Positions 28,774 through 38,425 of a stretch of 64,000 bases of DNA are shown here, one piece after another; position 1 is the first letter of the stretch; each line of letters opens with the position of its first letter. The DNA comes from Vulcanisaeta sp. JCM 14467 (GTDB lineage Archaea > Thermoproteota > Thermoprotei > Thermoproteales > Thermocladiaceae): NCBI RefSeq assembly GCF_001316245.1, contig NZ_BBDM01000001.1:186001-250000 (forward strand), read 5' to 3'. A program made the position numbers and the translations under genes. The notes below the pieces were generated by a model that was not told where the DNA came from, did no database searches, and worked only from the letters and a program-made list of their open reading frames with translations.

Positions 28774-29795
28774 GTGAGGACGCAGCGATTAGTGCTGGGA
28801 GGCTCCAACGTGACCATAGGCTTCAGGGATAGGGCTCAGGAATTAATGAACCTCATTAACGATTTAGGCATCGGTGGTGTCAGGGTCATTTATGGGCCAT
28901 TGGACGCCGGCAAGACTACGTTGCTCAGCTTACTTGCTAAGGCGTTGAGGATTGTTAATGCCGATATTGCGGTTATTTACGTGAACTATGAGCGTAAGGT
29001 CACCGATGTAATAATGCCCGAACCACTGAGTGCGAGTAGCCTGGTTAATGAGTTGGTTAATAAGGTCACGGCAAGTATAATGGGCATAACAGTTGAGGTC
29101 GACCAAGTAATTAAGCTAGCGAGGTCTCTATGGAATCATATTAAGGAGCTGTGCGGTGTTAATAACGTCCTATTAATTCATGATGACTTAGATGGGTGGT
29201 TCATATCCGGTGGTGTTGGTCGTGATGCTGTCCATAAGTTAATAGTAATGCACTAATGCCAATGCTACTCTGGAATCTGTCTCAAGACTCATTCCTCGAA
29301 GTAGTTAATGAGATTAAGGACAAACTACCTGGCGGCTCGGTCATTGACCCTAAGGTTCTTTGGCAATTACTAGGTGGTAATGTCAGGGCGTTGGCGGACC
29401 TGGCAATTAACTACGGCTGGAACGTAACTGCATGGCTTAATAGCATAATACGCCATGTAAGATACTTGATATTTAGGGAAGCCCAACTTCTAAATATATC
29501 CGGCGCATCACCATTAATAACTAGAATTAAGATCTTCTTAGGGAACAATAATCCAAGACCTGACGATTTAATATACGAAGCATCAATTGATCGCGCCCCT
29601 CTAATTGAGTATAACGTTTTAATATACGTACTTGGCAAACCACTAATGCAATTACCAAATGAGGAGTGGGTAGGTAACGATTACGCCTATCAATTACCTG
29701 CTTATTATTGGGTCCTTAGGACAATGATAAGTAAGGAGTCAATAAATGTCACAAGCTCGGAAGTAATTAATGAAATAATAAATAGTGCAAAATAG
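28774..29795 (+). CDS. Archaeal AAA-type ATPase, internally shortened and frameshifted
   Basis: The N-terminal half has a P-loop GPLDAGKTTLLSLLAKALR and Walker B NNVLLIHDDLDGW, as in the archaeal ATPase family (pfam01637-like). The second frame carries the usual C-terminal part: MPMLLWNLSQDSFLEVVNEI, VLWQLLGGNVRALADLA and NVTAWLNSIIRHVRYLI. The frames meet near 29252 and one added base joins them. Only about 30 residues separate Walker B from LLWNL, whereas homologues I know have roughly 70-80 including sensor 1, so a segment appears deleted. Possibly a decaying copy. The start is GTG 28774 with an AGGTG-like site. Confidence 0.6.
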
Positions 29796-29861
29796 CGCAC
29801 ATAAATAATGTATATCCTAACATAGATATATGCTTCTTTGATGATTAACGGTTACGATAAT

Positions 29862-30338
29862 TCACGATCCACAGCATATGATTGCGTAAAACTCCCTACC
29901 GTCACCATCCACTAGCTTCAATAACTTCCACCTAGAGTCGCAGTTACCTGTTGAGAACACTAAAACATCACCGCTAGGCACATTACTGCTGTATCCCCAA
30001 CCATTAATTGATGGGTAGAGCCTATAGCCCGTGTGGACGATGACGGAGTAATCCCGTAGGCTACCCTTTTCATCAATAACCTCGATCACCCTAAACCTCT
30101 CCCTACACAGGTAAGTACTGAGCTCAACGTAGTCGCCCAAGAACGTGCAGGACCTTGGATGTAACGTTATAATCACCAGCGGTATTACTATGGCCGTTAT
30201 ACTAAGTACCACTATGATCGGCATAAGCAATGGGGGAATTAACCCACGTATCACGGCCCAAAGCCCGGCAATAATTATTGGAAGCGAAGCGGCAAAGACA
30301 ATACCAATCACCTTAAACGGGCTAAAGCAAATCCTCAT
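29862..30338 (-). CDS. Two-helix membrane protein with conserved Cys domain (copy 1)
   Basis: The protein has 158 residues. Two membrane segments (VIGIVFAASLPIIIAGLWAVI and MPIIVVLSITAIVIPLVII) precede a beta-rich domain: RSCTFLGDYVELSTYLCRERFRV, VLVFSTGNCDSRWKL and a C-terminal FYAIICCGS. Five Cys are shared with the neighbouring paralogue. The soluble domain may resemble a bacterial PH-type fold, but I cannot establish it. Tandem duplicate of the gene at 30418. Confidence 0.6.
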   Translation of the reverse strand: MRICFSPFKVIGIVFAASLPIIIAGLWAVIRGLIPPLLMPIIVVLSITAIVIPLVIITLHPRSCTFLGDYVELSTYLCRERFRVIEVIDEKGSLRDYSVIVHTGYRLYPSINGWGYSSNVPSGDVLVFSTGNCDSRWKLLKLVDGDGREFYAIICCGS

Positions 30339-30417
30339 TATTGAGATTGTGTAAGAATGAGCTTATAAACCTTGAGTAAGGGCTCGATAGGCATGAAGGA
30401 AATTCAGAATTAGCTAA

Positions 30418-30885
30418 TCAGGATCCGCAGCATAAAATCATGTAGAACTCCCTACCATTACTATCAGCGAGCTATCCAATCTCCATTTAGAGCCGCAGTC
30501 GCTCGTTGAAAATACGAGGACGCCACCAGGGATATTACTGCCAAAGCCCCAGCCATAAACCCATGGGTAAGCCCTAAAGCCGATAGGGACAATAACGGAA
30601 TACTCCCTTAATCTATCCTTTTCATTAACTATCTCAATCATCCTGAACTTCTCCCTACATAAGTGCGTGCTAAGCTCAATATGGCCACCTAGAAATTTAC
30701 AGCTTCTAGGGAATAGCATGAGCACGCCAATTATGATTGCTAAAATAAATGTTGAAATTACAATAGTTAATGCGGCTAACGGTAGAATTAGTCCATACAT
30801 ACTTATGAGTATTATGATACTGATAGGTACCATGAATATTAAAAAAAGGAATTAATAAACCCATTTTACTAAAGCAAATCCTCAC
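30418..30885 (-). CDS. Two-helix membrane protein, paralogue of 29862, two frameshifts
   Basis: The middle frame (30438-30833) matches the downstream copy closely: RSCKFLGGHIELSTHLCREKFRM, AYPWVYGWGFGSNIPGG, VLVFSTSDCGSKWRL. Both ends are in other frames. Adding one T to the seven-base T/A run near 30840-30847 restores the N-terminus RICFSKMGLLIPFF, matching copy 1. Adding one base near 30472 restores SNGREFYMILCCGS, matching the copy 1 C-terminus. The paralogue therefore independently confirms that the breaks are single-base losses. Function unknown. Confidence 0.6.
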
Positions 30886-31053
30886 AAGTATTAAGTTAGT
30901 CCGGGGAGGATTTATAAACTATCTTAACCATTTTTAAATGATATAATGACATTATTAAGGAGAATTTCAGAAAGATATCAAAAATACCATAACGTATAAG
31001 GGTAAAGAGCTTTTAAAGCAATTTATTAAGTAAAACAATATTGATGAATCATT

Positions 31054-31605
31054 ATGATGGAGAGTTTCTATCTCACTTCGTGGGATATCTTCAGGCTCGT
31101 CATGAGTAATTGGGTCCCCTTATTTATTATAGCTGTATTGCCGGCAATGATACCGCTAGTAATATTGGTCGTCTTATGGGTTTGGGGTAATAGGCATATT
31201 AGGAATAGTGATAATTTGAGGGTCTTCAATAGGGTCATGGCCATTAGTGTTGTGGCCATGGTTATTGTTATTGCAATTACCGTATTTAGTCCATTAATTA
31301 CACTCCCTGGTAGGTACGGCTACTCCATAGTCAATAATACCCTGACCCTGTACATACCCACGGGCATGTATACCGTGAACCTGGCGGAGGCGAGTATATG
31401 CATTGCCAATGTCACGCAGGCCGTGAGGATTGACGGCTTTGCCTACGGCCCACTGGGCATGGGCCTGTTCCTTGTTAATGGTAGGTACATGTTTGTCTTC
31501 ATCTATGCACAACAGGGCTTGCAATGGATTTACGTGGTTAGGTATGGCCGTGAGGTCCTTGGCTTATACGCGCCGGGCCTTGAACTACCCATTAGGTGTG
31601 GTTGA
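31054..31605 (+). CDS. Membrane protein with C-terminal beta-rich domain
   Basis: The protein has 183 residues, intact. Two membrane segments (WVPLFIIAVLPAMIPLVILVVL and VMAISVVAMVIVIAITVF) precede a domain GRYGYSIVNNTLTLYIPTG... VNGRYMFVFIYAQQGLQWIYV that looks like a bacterial PH-like sandwich. This layout (two helices then PH-like domain) resembles known bPH proteins; I rate that as inference only. Convergent with purT. A TATA-like run lies before the ATG. Confidence 0.55.
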   Translation: MMESFYLTSWDIFRLVMSNWVPLFIIAVLPAMIPLVILVVLWVWGNRHIRNSDNLRVFNRVMAISVVAMVIVIAITVFSPLITLPGRYGYSIVNNTLTLYIPTGMYTVNLAEASICIANVTQAVRIDGFAYGPLGMGLFLVNGRYMFVFIYAQQGLQWIYVVRYGREVLGLYAPGLELPIRCG

Positions 31606-31663
31606 GACGTGGTTTAGTAAGGGCTTGTCAGGGATTGATCGTAGTCCTTTAACAATGAATTAG

Positions 31664-31774
31664 GAATTTAATGAGGCGAGGAGGCACGGGATTGAGATGG
31701 CTGGTGAGGGTGATGTTGCCCAGTGTTGTGGGAAGCCGTGTAAGGCCATGGAAGAGGTCGTCTTTAGCGTTTGA
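31664..31774 (+). pseudogene. Possible remnant of a PaREP-type helical protein
   Basis: An open stretch of 36 codons after a TAG reads FNEARRHGIEMAGEGDVAQC, then CGKPCKAMEEVVFSV. The core EGDVAQ..EK.YKAMEEVV pattern resembles the start of PaREP1/8-type HEPN proteins (GDVVQASEKLYKAAEE). No start codon and no continuation was found before purT, so if real it is a truncated fragment. Confidence 0.25.
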
Positions 31775-31796
31775 TTTTTACGTACTGTGCTGTGGC

Positions 31797-32996
31797 TTAT
31801 CTGACGAGTATTAGTGATGAGGCCTTCCTAACCTTCTCCCTGGCCTCCTCCACGGTGTTTCCAGTGGCCAGCACAACGCCCATCCTCCTGTTGTGGTAGG
31901 TGTATGGCTTGCCGAAGAGCCTAACCTGGACACCTGGTATCTCCAGTGCCTTGTTGATGTTGAGGTATTTCGGGGCCCACCCCTCGTTGTCGGCAAGTAT
32001 AACGTGGGCGGCGGCTGGGCTCACAAGTCTCACTTCAGGTGTTGGTAGCCCAAGGGCGCTCCTCACGTGTATCTGGAATTCATTAATGTCAAGACTTGCG
32101 AGGGTCACTAGGCCCGTGTCGTGGGGCCTAGGCGCGACTTCGCTGAATAGGACCCTGCCACCGCTGACCAGCACCTCTACGCCGAATATCCCCAGGCCGC
32201 CTAGTTCATTGACTATCCTAACCGCGTACTCCATAGCCCTTGCAGCCACGTCATTGGGCACCGTGTGTGGGTGCCAGGATTCAACGTAGTGGTAGACACC
32301 CCTGGGTCTCTGGTGCTCTATTGGCGTTATGACCTTGGTCACGACGACACCGTTGGGTTGGGGATACCTGTAGGTCAGTACGGTGAGCTCCGTGTCTATC
32401 CTTAAGTACTCCTCAACAATAACCCTCGAACTCCTGCCCCTCGCGTGCATCAACGCCTCCCTGAACTTCTCCTCAACCTCACCCTCGTTGCTTATCACCT
32501 CATGGCCATGGCCGCTGGAGCTCATTTCAGGCTTTACGATGCATGGGTAACCAATGTCCCTACACGCCCTCTTAACCTCCTCGGCGTTCTCGGCGAAGGC
32601 ATAGGCCGTAGTGGGTAACTTGAGCTTCTCGGCCGCAAGCCTTCTCAGCTCGATCCTATTCATGCATACCTTCACAGCCCTTGCGTTGGGCACCACCCTG
32701 TAGCCCTTCTCCTCTAACTCCATCAGGGCGTCCGTATTTATGGCCTCTATCTCGGCAATTATGGCGTCGGGATGCTCCCTCCTAACCACGCTCTTGATGG
32801 CGTCGCCATTGAGCATGTCAATCACGTACCTCCTATGGGCCACGTGCATGGCTGGGGCCATGTCATACCTATCAACGACCACGGTCTCCAACCCCATCCT
32901 CTGGGCCTCAATAACCATCTCCTTCCCCAACTCACCACCACCAAGCCAAAGAACCTTCCTCGCACCCTCAAGGAGCGGAGTCCCCAACTCCATCAT
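31797..32996 (-). CDS. purT: Formate-dependent GAR transformylase
   Basis: Third step of purine synthesis: formylates glycinamide ribonucleotide using formate and ATP. ATP-grasp enzyme, 399 residues, intact and full length. Motifs: [73 protein letters not shown] and [18 protein letters not shown]. Using PurT instead of folate-dependent PurN is usual in archaea. Divergent from purC, with an identical mirrored promoter. ATG 32993 or 32996 lies 27-30 bases from the TATA box, so the transcript is probably leaderless. Confidence 0.95.
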   Translation of the reverse strand: MMELGTPLLEGARKVLWLGGGELGKEMVIEAQRMGLETVVVDRYDMAPAMHVAHRRYVIDMLNGDAIKSVVRREHPDAIIAEIEAINTDALMELEEKGYRVVPNARAVKVCMNRIELRRLAAEKLKLPTTAYAFAENAEEVKRACRDIGYPCIVKPEMSSSGHGHEVISNEGEVEEKFREALMHARGRSSRVIVEEYLRIDTELTVLTYRYPQPNGVVVTKVITPIEHQRPRGVYHYVESWHPHTVPNDVAARAMEYAVRIVNELGGLGIFGVEVLVSGGRVLFSEVAPRPHDTGLVTLASLDINEFQIHVRSALGLPTPEVRLVSPAAAHVILADNEGWAPKYLNINKALEIPGVQVRLFGKPYTYHNRRMGVVLATGNTVEEAREKVRKASSLILVR

Positions 32997-32999
32997 TAA

Positions 33000-33070
33000 A
33001 ACATTTATTTTAAAACATTTATAAGGCTTTTGTCGCTAATTCCCATTAATTATTTAAACAAATAATTAAA
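33000..33070 (-). repeat. Left arm of a perfect 71-bp inverted repeat; purT promoter
   Basis: Exact reverse complement of 33222-33292 over all 71 bases; the arms are separated by 151 bases. Read toward purT, it holds CCTTATAAATG (TATA box near 33022) and the downstream element TTTAAAATAAATGTT. The match ends within a few bases of the purT start, so both divergent genes receive the same promoter and any operator in it. Confidence 0.9.
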
Positions 33071-33221
33071 TAATAAACATGACTATGGATTACAGACAGA
33101 GTCGTAAATACCATGCCGTGTTATGCATAGGCTTAGCGAATTAGTTGTGGCTTATTGGTCTCGTGATGTGGTACTCGTGGTGAAAATACGTATTGGGGTT
33201 AATTTGAGTGTTGAGTTTTTG

Positions 33222-33292
33222 TTTAATTATTTGTTTAAATAATTAATGGGAATTAGCGACAAAAGCCTTATAAATGTTTTAAAATAAATGTT
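33222..33292 (+). promoter_or_regulatory. Right arm of the inverted repeat; purC promoter
   Basis: Same 71-base sequence as the purT promoter, in the opposite orientation. TTATAAA at 33268-33274 lies 28 bases before the purC ATG at 33299, giving a leaderless transcript. The segment from TATA to start, CCTTATAAATG then TTTTAAAATAAATGTT, recurs with few changes at purE. The 151 bases between the arms (33071-33221) hold no ORF I could support. Confidence 0.8.
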
Positions 33293-33298
33293 ACAACA

Positions 33299-34035
33299 AT
33301 GGGTGGTGAAAACCGAGGCGTGGACTTGGGTACGAGGTTTGTTAAGGTGGCGGAGGGGAAGACTAAGGTGGTTTATGACTATGATGCCGATCATTACCTA
33401 CTATATTTTAAGGATACGATAACCGCTGGTGATGGGGCTAGGAGGGATGTGATTGAGGGTAAGGGAGTCATAAATGCCCAGACCTCGGCATTCCTCTTCA
33501 AGCTACTGGAGTCCAGTGGTATTGAGACGCATTACGTGGGTATGTATGATGAGAGGACAATGATTGTTAGGAAGTTGAGGATGGTGCCGGTGGAGGTGGT
33601 CCTGAGGAACATAGCCACCGGCAGTATTGTGAAGAGGTTGCCGATTAGGGAGGGCGAGAGGTTTGACCCACCGATAATAGAGTTCTTCCTCAAGGATGAT
33701 GCGAGACACGACCCATTGCTAAACTACTCACACATGGAATACCTAGGGCTCTTCACCAGGAGGGAGGCGGAGCAGGTGGAGGAGGTGATGAGGCGGGTGA
33801 ATGACGCGTTATACAACTTCCTACTGAGTAAGGGTTGATACTTTACGACTTCAAGCTCGAGTTCGGTAGGCTTGGGGATAGGCTGGTCATTGGTGATGAG
33901 ATAACGCTGGATGCCATGAGAGTTAGGGAGAACGGTACACTGAGGATCCTAGACAAGGACCTCTACAGGAAGGGCGCTGACCTGGAAACGGTGAGGAGGA
34001 GTTATGAGGAGTTCCTCAGGAGGATCACGTCGTGA
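33299..34035 (+). CDS. purC: SAICAR synthetase
   Basis: Joins aspartate to CAIR. Motifs: [35 protein letters not shown], then [41 protein letters not shown] and, in the second frame, YDFKLEFG and [13 protein letters not shown] (ATP/Mg site Asp). The frame breaks at 33835; adding one G to the GGG run joins LLSKG to [11 protein letters not shown]. About 245 residues, full length. First gene of the forward purine operon. Confidence 0.95.
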
Positions 34036-34044
34036 GGTGGTGGG

Positions 34045-34317
34045 ATGATTTACGAGGTTGAGTTGATAATAATGAATAAGGATGGGGTTAGGGACCCTGA
34101 GGGTGAGACGATACAGAGATACGTCGTTGAGAAGATCGTGGATAACGCGGTTAAGGGGACCAGGGCAGGTAAGTACCTACTGTTCAGGGTTGACTCGAGA
34201 AGCCCGGAGGAGGCTGTGGGGATAGTTAGGAAGTTGGCTGATGAGGGTAGGTTCTACAACCCAATGGCCCATAGGGTCATCATCAGGGTGGTTGGGCGTG
34301 AGGACTGCAGTCATTAA
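34045..34317 (+). CDS. purS: FGAM synthase, PurS subunit
   Basis: The protein has 90 residues, intact. PurS-type small subunit: YEVELIIMNKDGVRDPEGETI then VDNAVKGTRAGKYLLFRVD. It bridges PurQ and PurL in the three-part FGAM synthase of archaea and Gram-positive bacteria. Overlaps the purQ start by 20 bases. Confidence 0.93.
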   Translation: MIYEVELIIMNKDGVRDPEGETIQRYVVEKIVDNAVKGTRAGKYLLFRVDSRSPEEAVGIVRKLADEGRFYNPMAHRVIIRVVGREDCSH

Positions 34318-34965
34318 GTTCCCGGGAACAACCTGTGAGACTGACGTGTATAGGGCATTGCTCGAGGCCGGGGTTGAGACTGAGGTGGTGGGGTTTAGGG
34401 ACTTTGACCCTGACAGGTACGACGCCGTGGTTCTACCAGGCGGCTTCAGCTTTGGGGACTACCTCAGGGCTGGGAGTATAGCCGCGAATACCGAGGTCAT
34501 GAGGAGGGTGAGGAAGATGGCTGATGAGGGGAAGGTCGTCGTCGGCATATGCAACGGCTTCCAAATACTCGTGGAGAGTGGGCTCCTCGAAGGCGCACTA
34601 CTGCCAAACCTAAACCTCAGGTTCGTGAGTAGGTGGGTCTACCTAAAGGTGGCCAGGAGGGACACAGTACTGACCAGGGGACTTGAGAAGGACGTGCTTA
34701 GGATGCCCATAGCCCACGCCGAGGGTAGGTACTACCACGAGGACCCCGATAGCTAGGGAGCTGGCTGTGCTTTATTACTCCGGGCCTGACGGGACGGTTG
34801 ACGGGCGATACAACCCAAATGGGTCGCTCCTAAACATCGCGGCCATAGCCAATGAGGAGGGCAACGTGATAGGCATGATGCCACACCCGGAGAGGGCGGC
34901 ATTCAGACTCACCTCCTGACGGCACGACAGACGGTCTACTACTGCTTAGGGGGTTGAGGGGATGA
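34298..34965 (+). CDS. purQ: FGAM synthase, glutaminase subunit
   Basis: Class I glutaminase supplying ammonia to PurL. Start GTG 34298 ([21 protein letters not shown]). Catalytic Cys in [18 protein letters not shown]; His/Glu in MMPHPERAA. Breaks near 34752 (after HEDPD, into [19 protein letters not shown]) and near 34914 (RLTS into [16 protein letters not shown]). Restored to about 222 residues. The stop overlaps the purL start (ATGA). Confidence 0.93.
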
Positions 34966-37094
34966 TTAGGCTAACGCTGACACCACACGAGATGGGCATC
35001 GTTAGGGAGAGACTGGGTAGGGAGCCTAATGAGGTTGAGTGGGCCGTAATCGACGCCCTGTGGTCCGAGCACTGCTCTTACAAGTCATCCAGGATATACC
35101 TAAGGAGCTTCCTTAGTACAGCCGAGGGTAGGAGGGTTGTGATGGGTATTGAGGATTGGCAGGACGCCGGGGCCCTGGACGTTGGTGATGGCTGGATCGT
35201 CGTGCTGAAGCTCGAGAGCCATAACCACCCATCGGCCATAGACCCATTCAACGGCGCTGCGACTGGGGTTGGCGGCGTAATCAGGGACATCATTAGCAAG
35301 GGCGCTAGGCCCATAGCCCTCCTCGACATGATCAGGGTTGGAGACCCACGTAAGGAGAGGAATAGGTGGTTATTGAGGAACATAATCAGGGGCATTGGGT
35401 TCTACGGCAATAGCATAGGCGTGCCCGTAATCGGTGGGGAGTTGTCTTTTGATGATTCCTACGAAGACAACCCGCTGGTCGATGTGGCCGGTGTTGGAGT
35501 GGTTAGGAAGGACAGGATCATACCCAGCGTGGTCAGGGAGCCTGGGCTTAGGATGGTCATTGTGGGGCTAACAGGGCTCGATGGTCTGGGAGGGGCGTCC
35601 TTTGCGTCGAGGAATCTCAGTGGGGAGGATGAGATTGGCGCGATCCAGATCGCGGACCCATTCGCCGGTAAGATAGTCCTGGATGCCACGTTAGCCGTGG
35701 CCGACAAGGTGGAGGCCATTAAGGACCTGGGCGGTGGCGGGTTGGCAGTGGCCGTCACGGAGATGGCCAATGGGTTAGGCGCGGTCGTGGACCTGGACAG
35801 GGTTCCCCTGAGGGTTGATGGTTTATCCCCAATGGAGATCCTCATATCCGAGACCCAAGAGAGGATGCTATTCGCCGTTAGGGAGGAGAATGTTAAGGAT
35901 GTTTGTGGGGAGTTCGAGTATTATGAGTATCCATGCGCAGAAATCGGTTACTTCACGGATAATGGCGTCATTAGGTTTCGATATGGAGGTAATGAGGTGG
36001 CAAGCCTACCAGCAAGCCTACTACTATCACCGCCACTCTATACCCATGAGGTCAGGAGACCGGCAGGGAAGCCTACGGCCGAGAGACTTGTAATCGATAT
36101 TGAGGAGGCCGTTAGAGGGGTCGTCTCACACCCAGACTTCGTGAGTAAGGAGTGGGCATATTCACAGTTCGACTATGAGGTCGGCACGTCAACCGTGGTC
36201 AAGCCGGGTGAGGCTGATGCGGCGGTGATCTCTTTACCCAATGGCAGGCTATTGGCAATCAAGGGTGATGCGAATCCCGACCTATGTGCCGAGGATGCCT
36301 ACGAGTGCGGTAAGTCCATAGTGGCCGAGAGCTATAGAAACCTAGCCACCGTGGGGGCCAGGGGAATCGGCATCGTCGACCACCTACAGTTTGGCGACCC
36401 AAGGAAGCCAGAGGTATATTACACGTTTGTCGAGGCCCTGAGGGGCATTGCCGAGGCCGCCAGGTTCTTCAGGACGCCTGTGGTTGGTGGTAAGGTTTCG
36501 TTTTACAACGAGAATAAGGATGGTAGGCCGATAAAGCCCACGCCACTGGTCGTCATGGTTGGTCTTGTGGAGGGTAAGTTCCTGAGGGGTAGGGTTGAGG
36601 AAGGGTTGAACATAGTGATGTTGGGCTTGACTAGGGATGAGCTGCGTGGGTCCTTCCTCTCAAAGCTATATGGTAGCTTTGGCGAGGTTCCTAGGGTGAG
36701 GTTGAATGAGGACCTCCTCGCAAGCGAGCTCGTGATATCGGGGATAAACCAGGATAGGGCCTTGTTCGTTAAGGACGTAGGCAGGGGTGGCCTAGTCACG
36801 GCATTATTCCCAATACTGGTTAGGGGCTTCGGCGTGGAGGTTAGGAGCGGCATGATCAAAAGCGATAGTGATGACTTGCTGGTTAAGTTATTCTCAGAGA
36901 CCAGTGGTAGATTCATAGTACTGACTAATGAGCCGGAGTGGTTCCTTGGGAATAAACTGGGCGTTGTGGCATCAGTGATAGGCAAGGTGACTAGGGACTC
37001 GGGCATCCTCAAAATAGATGATAGGGCTATGGACCTGGGCAGGGAGGTGGAGAATTACTATAACTACCTTTATAGGGTGATGGATGGTGATTAA
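34962..37094 (+). CDS. purL: FGAM synthase, large subunit
   Basis: Step 4: FGAR + ATP + NH3 to FGAM. 710 residues, intact, small PurL type without a glutaminase domain. Motifs: EWAVIDALWSEHCSYKSSR, KLESHNHPSAIDPFNGAATG, VGGVIRDIISKGARPIALLD, DLGGGGLAVAVTEMANG and the second-half VKDVGRGGLVTALFP. One of the longest intact frames in the window, in contrast to its neighbours. Overlaps purF by 8 bases. Confidence 0.97.
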   Translation: MIRLTLTPHEMGIVRERLGREPNEVEWAVIDALWSEHCSYKSSRIYLRSFLSTAEGRRVVMGIEDWQDAGALDVGDGWIVVLKLESHNHPSAIDPFNGAATGVGGVIRDIISKGARPIALLDMIRVGDPRKERNRWLLRNIIRGIGFYGNSIGVPVIGGELSFDDSYEDNPLVDVAGVGVVRKDRIIPSVVREPGLRMVIVGLTGLDGLGGASFASRNLSGEDEIGAIQIADPFAGKIVLDATLAVADKVEAIKDLGGGGLAVAVTEMANGLGAVVDLDRVPLRVDGLSPMEILISETQERMLFAVREENVKDVCGEFEYYEYPCAEIGYFTDNGVIRFRYGGNEVASLPASLLLSPPLYTHEVRRPAGKPTAERLVIDIEEAVRGVVSHPDFVSKEWAYSQFDYEVGTSTVVKPGEADAAVISLPNGRLLAIKGDANPDLCAEDAYECGKSIVAESYRNLATVGARGIGIVDHLQFGDPRKPEVYYTFVEALRGIAEAARFFRTPVVGGKVSFYNENKDGRPIKPTPLVVMVGLVEGKFLRGRVEEGLNIVMLGLTRDELRGSFLSKLYGSFGEVPRVRLNEDLLASELVISGINQDRALFVKDVGRGGLVTALFPILVRGFGVEVRSGMIKSDSDDLLVKLFSETSGRFIVLTNEPEWFLGNKLGVVASVIGKVTRDSGILKIDDRAMDLGREVENYYNYLYRVMDGD

Positions 37095-38425
37095 AGAGCA
37101 CTGTGGTGTGGTCGGTGTGTGGAGTAGGGATGGCGAGGCCCCATGATTGCCTACAGGGCGTTGAAGCTGCTGCAGCATAGGGGCCAGGAGTCTGCGGGGA
37201 TCTCCTACCTAGATGGCGAGATAAGGACTGTGAAGGGCATGGGGCTTGTGGAGGAGGCCATAGACCCAGCCTTGCTCGGTCGCTCGGGCCTTGCGATAGG
37301 CCACGTTAGGTACTCAACTACGGGGATGGGCACGATCGACGAGGCCCAGCCATTGTCGAATGGTGCGATCTCCGTGGCCTTCAACGGGACGATACCCAAT
37401 TACTACATGTATGGTACGAAGACAGACACCGAATTCATACTTAAGGTATTGAGTAAGAGCGGTGACGTGAGACTTGGCCTTAAGAGACTTGTGGAGCTTG
37501 CCGACGGCGCCTACTCGATAGTCATACTAACGACGAGAGGTGAGTTAATAGGGTTTAGAGATCCCAGGGGATTTAGGCCCCTGGTCCTTGGTAGGGTGGG
37601 CTCAAGCTATGTAATAGCCTCCGAGGACTCAGCCATTAGGCAGTTGGGTGGTAATGACATTAGGGACGTGAGGCCTGGCGAGGTGGTTTATATCGATAAG
37701 TACGGGAATGTGGAGAGTGAAGTACTGGCGCAACCGCAGGGAGTGACGACTTGCTCATTCGAGTACATATACTTCGCAAGGGCCGACTCCGTGATAGATG
37801 GGATTTCCGTCTATAGGGCTAGGGTAAGACTTGGCGAGATCCTTGCAGAGAGACACTACGTGGATGCCGACATCGTGGTCCCCATCCCAGGTTCATCAAT
37901 ACCGATAGCCATAGGCTATTCAAGGAGATCCAGAACACCACTTGAATTTGCGTTGACCAGGACAGAGATGGCCAGGAGATCCTTCATAATGCCAACCAGG
38001 AGGGAAGGGAGATAGTTTTAGTGGAGAAGTTTGGCGTGGTTGGTGAAGCTGTACGGGGTAAGAGGGTTGTGCTAATTGACGACTCGATAGTTAGGGGAAA
38101 CACAATGAAGCACGTGATAAGGCTACTGAGGAATAGTGGTGCCAGGGAGATTCACGTGAGAGTTGGTTCGCCCATGATACGGTACCCATGCTACATGGGT
38201 ATGGACTTTCCAAGATCCCAGGAGTTGATTGCCCATAATAGGACTAACAGGGAGATTGCAGCCGAGGTAGGGGCTGATAGTGTGGAGTACCTGACAGTCG
38301 AGGAGATGATAGAGGCGATAGGCAGGAGAGACCTATGCCATGCCTGCTTCACCGGGATTTACCCACTGAAGTATCCCCAATACTCACTTCGACTAGGATC
38401 TATGCTAAGGGGGTGGAGGGTGTGA
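37087..38425 (+). CDS. purF: Amidophosphoribosyltransferase
   Basis: First committed step: PRPP + Gln to phosphoribosylamine. Start GTG 37087 gives a short propeptide and the Ntn nucleophile Cys (MIKEHCGVVGVWSRDGEAP). One C added near 37140 leads into MIAYRALKLLQHRGQESAGI; then LAIGHVRYSTTG and VAFNGTIPNYY (oxyanion Asn). A second break near 37998 (SFIMP into NQEGREIVLVEKFGVV) precedes the PRPP loop RVVLIDDSIVRGNTMK. Cys at the C-terminal DLCHACFTGIYP fit the Fe-S form. About 446 residues. Followed by a paralogue. Confidence 0.95.
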
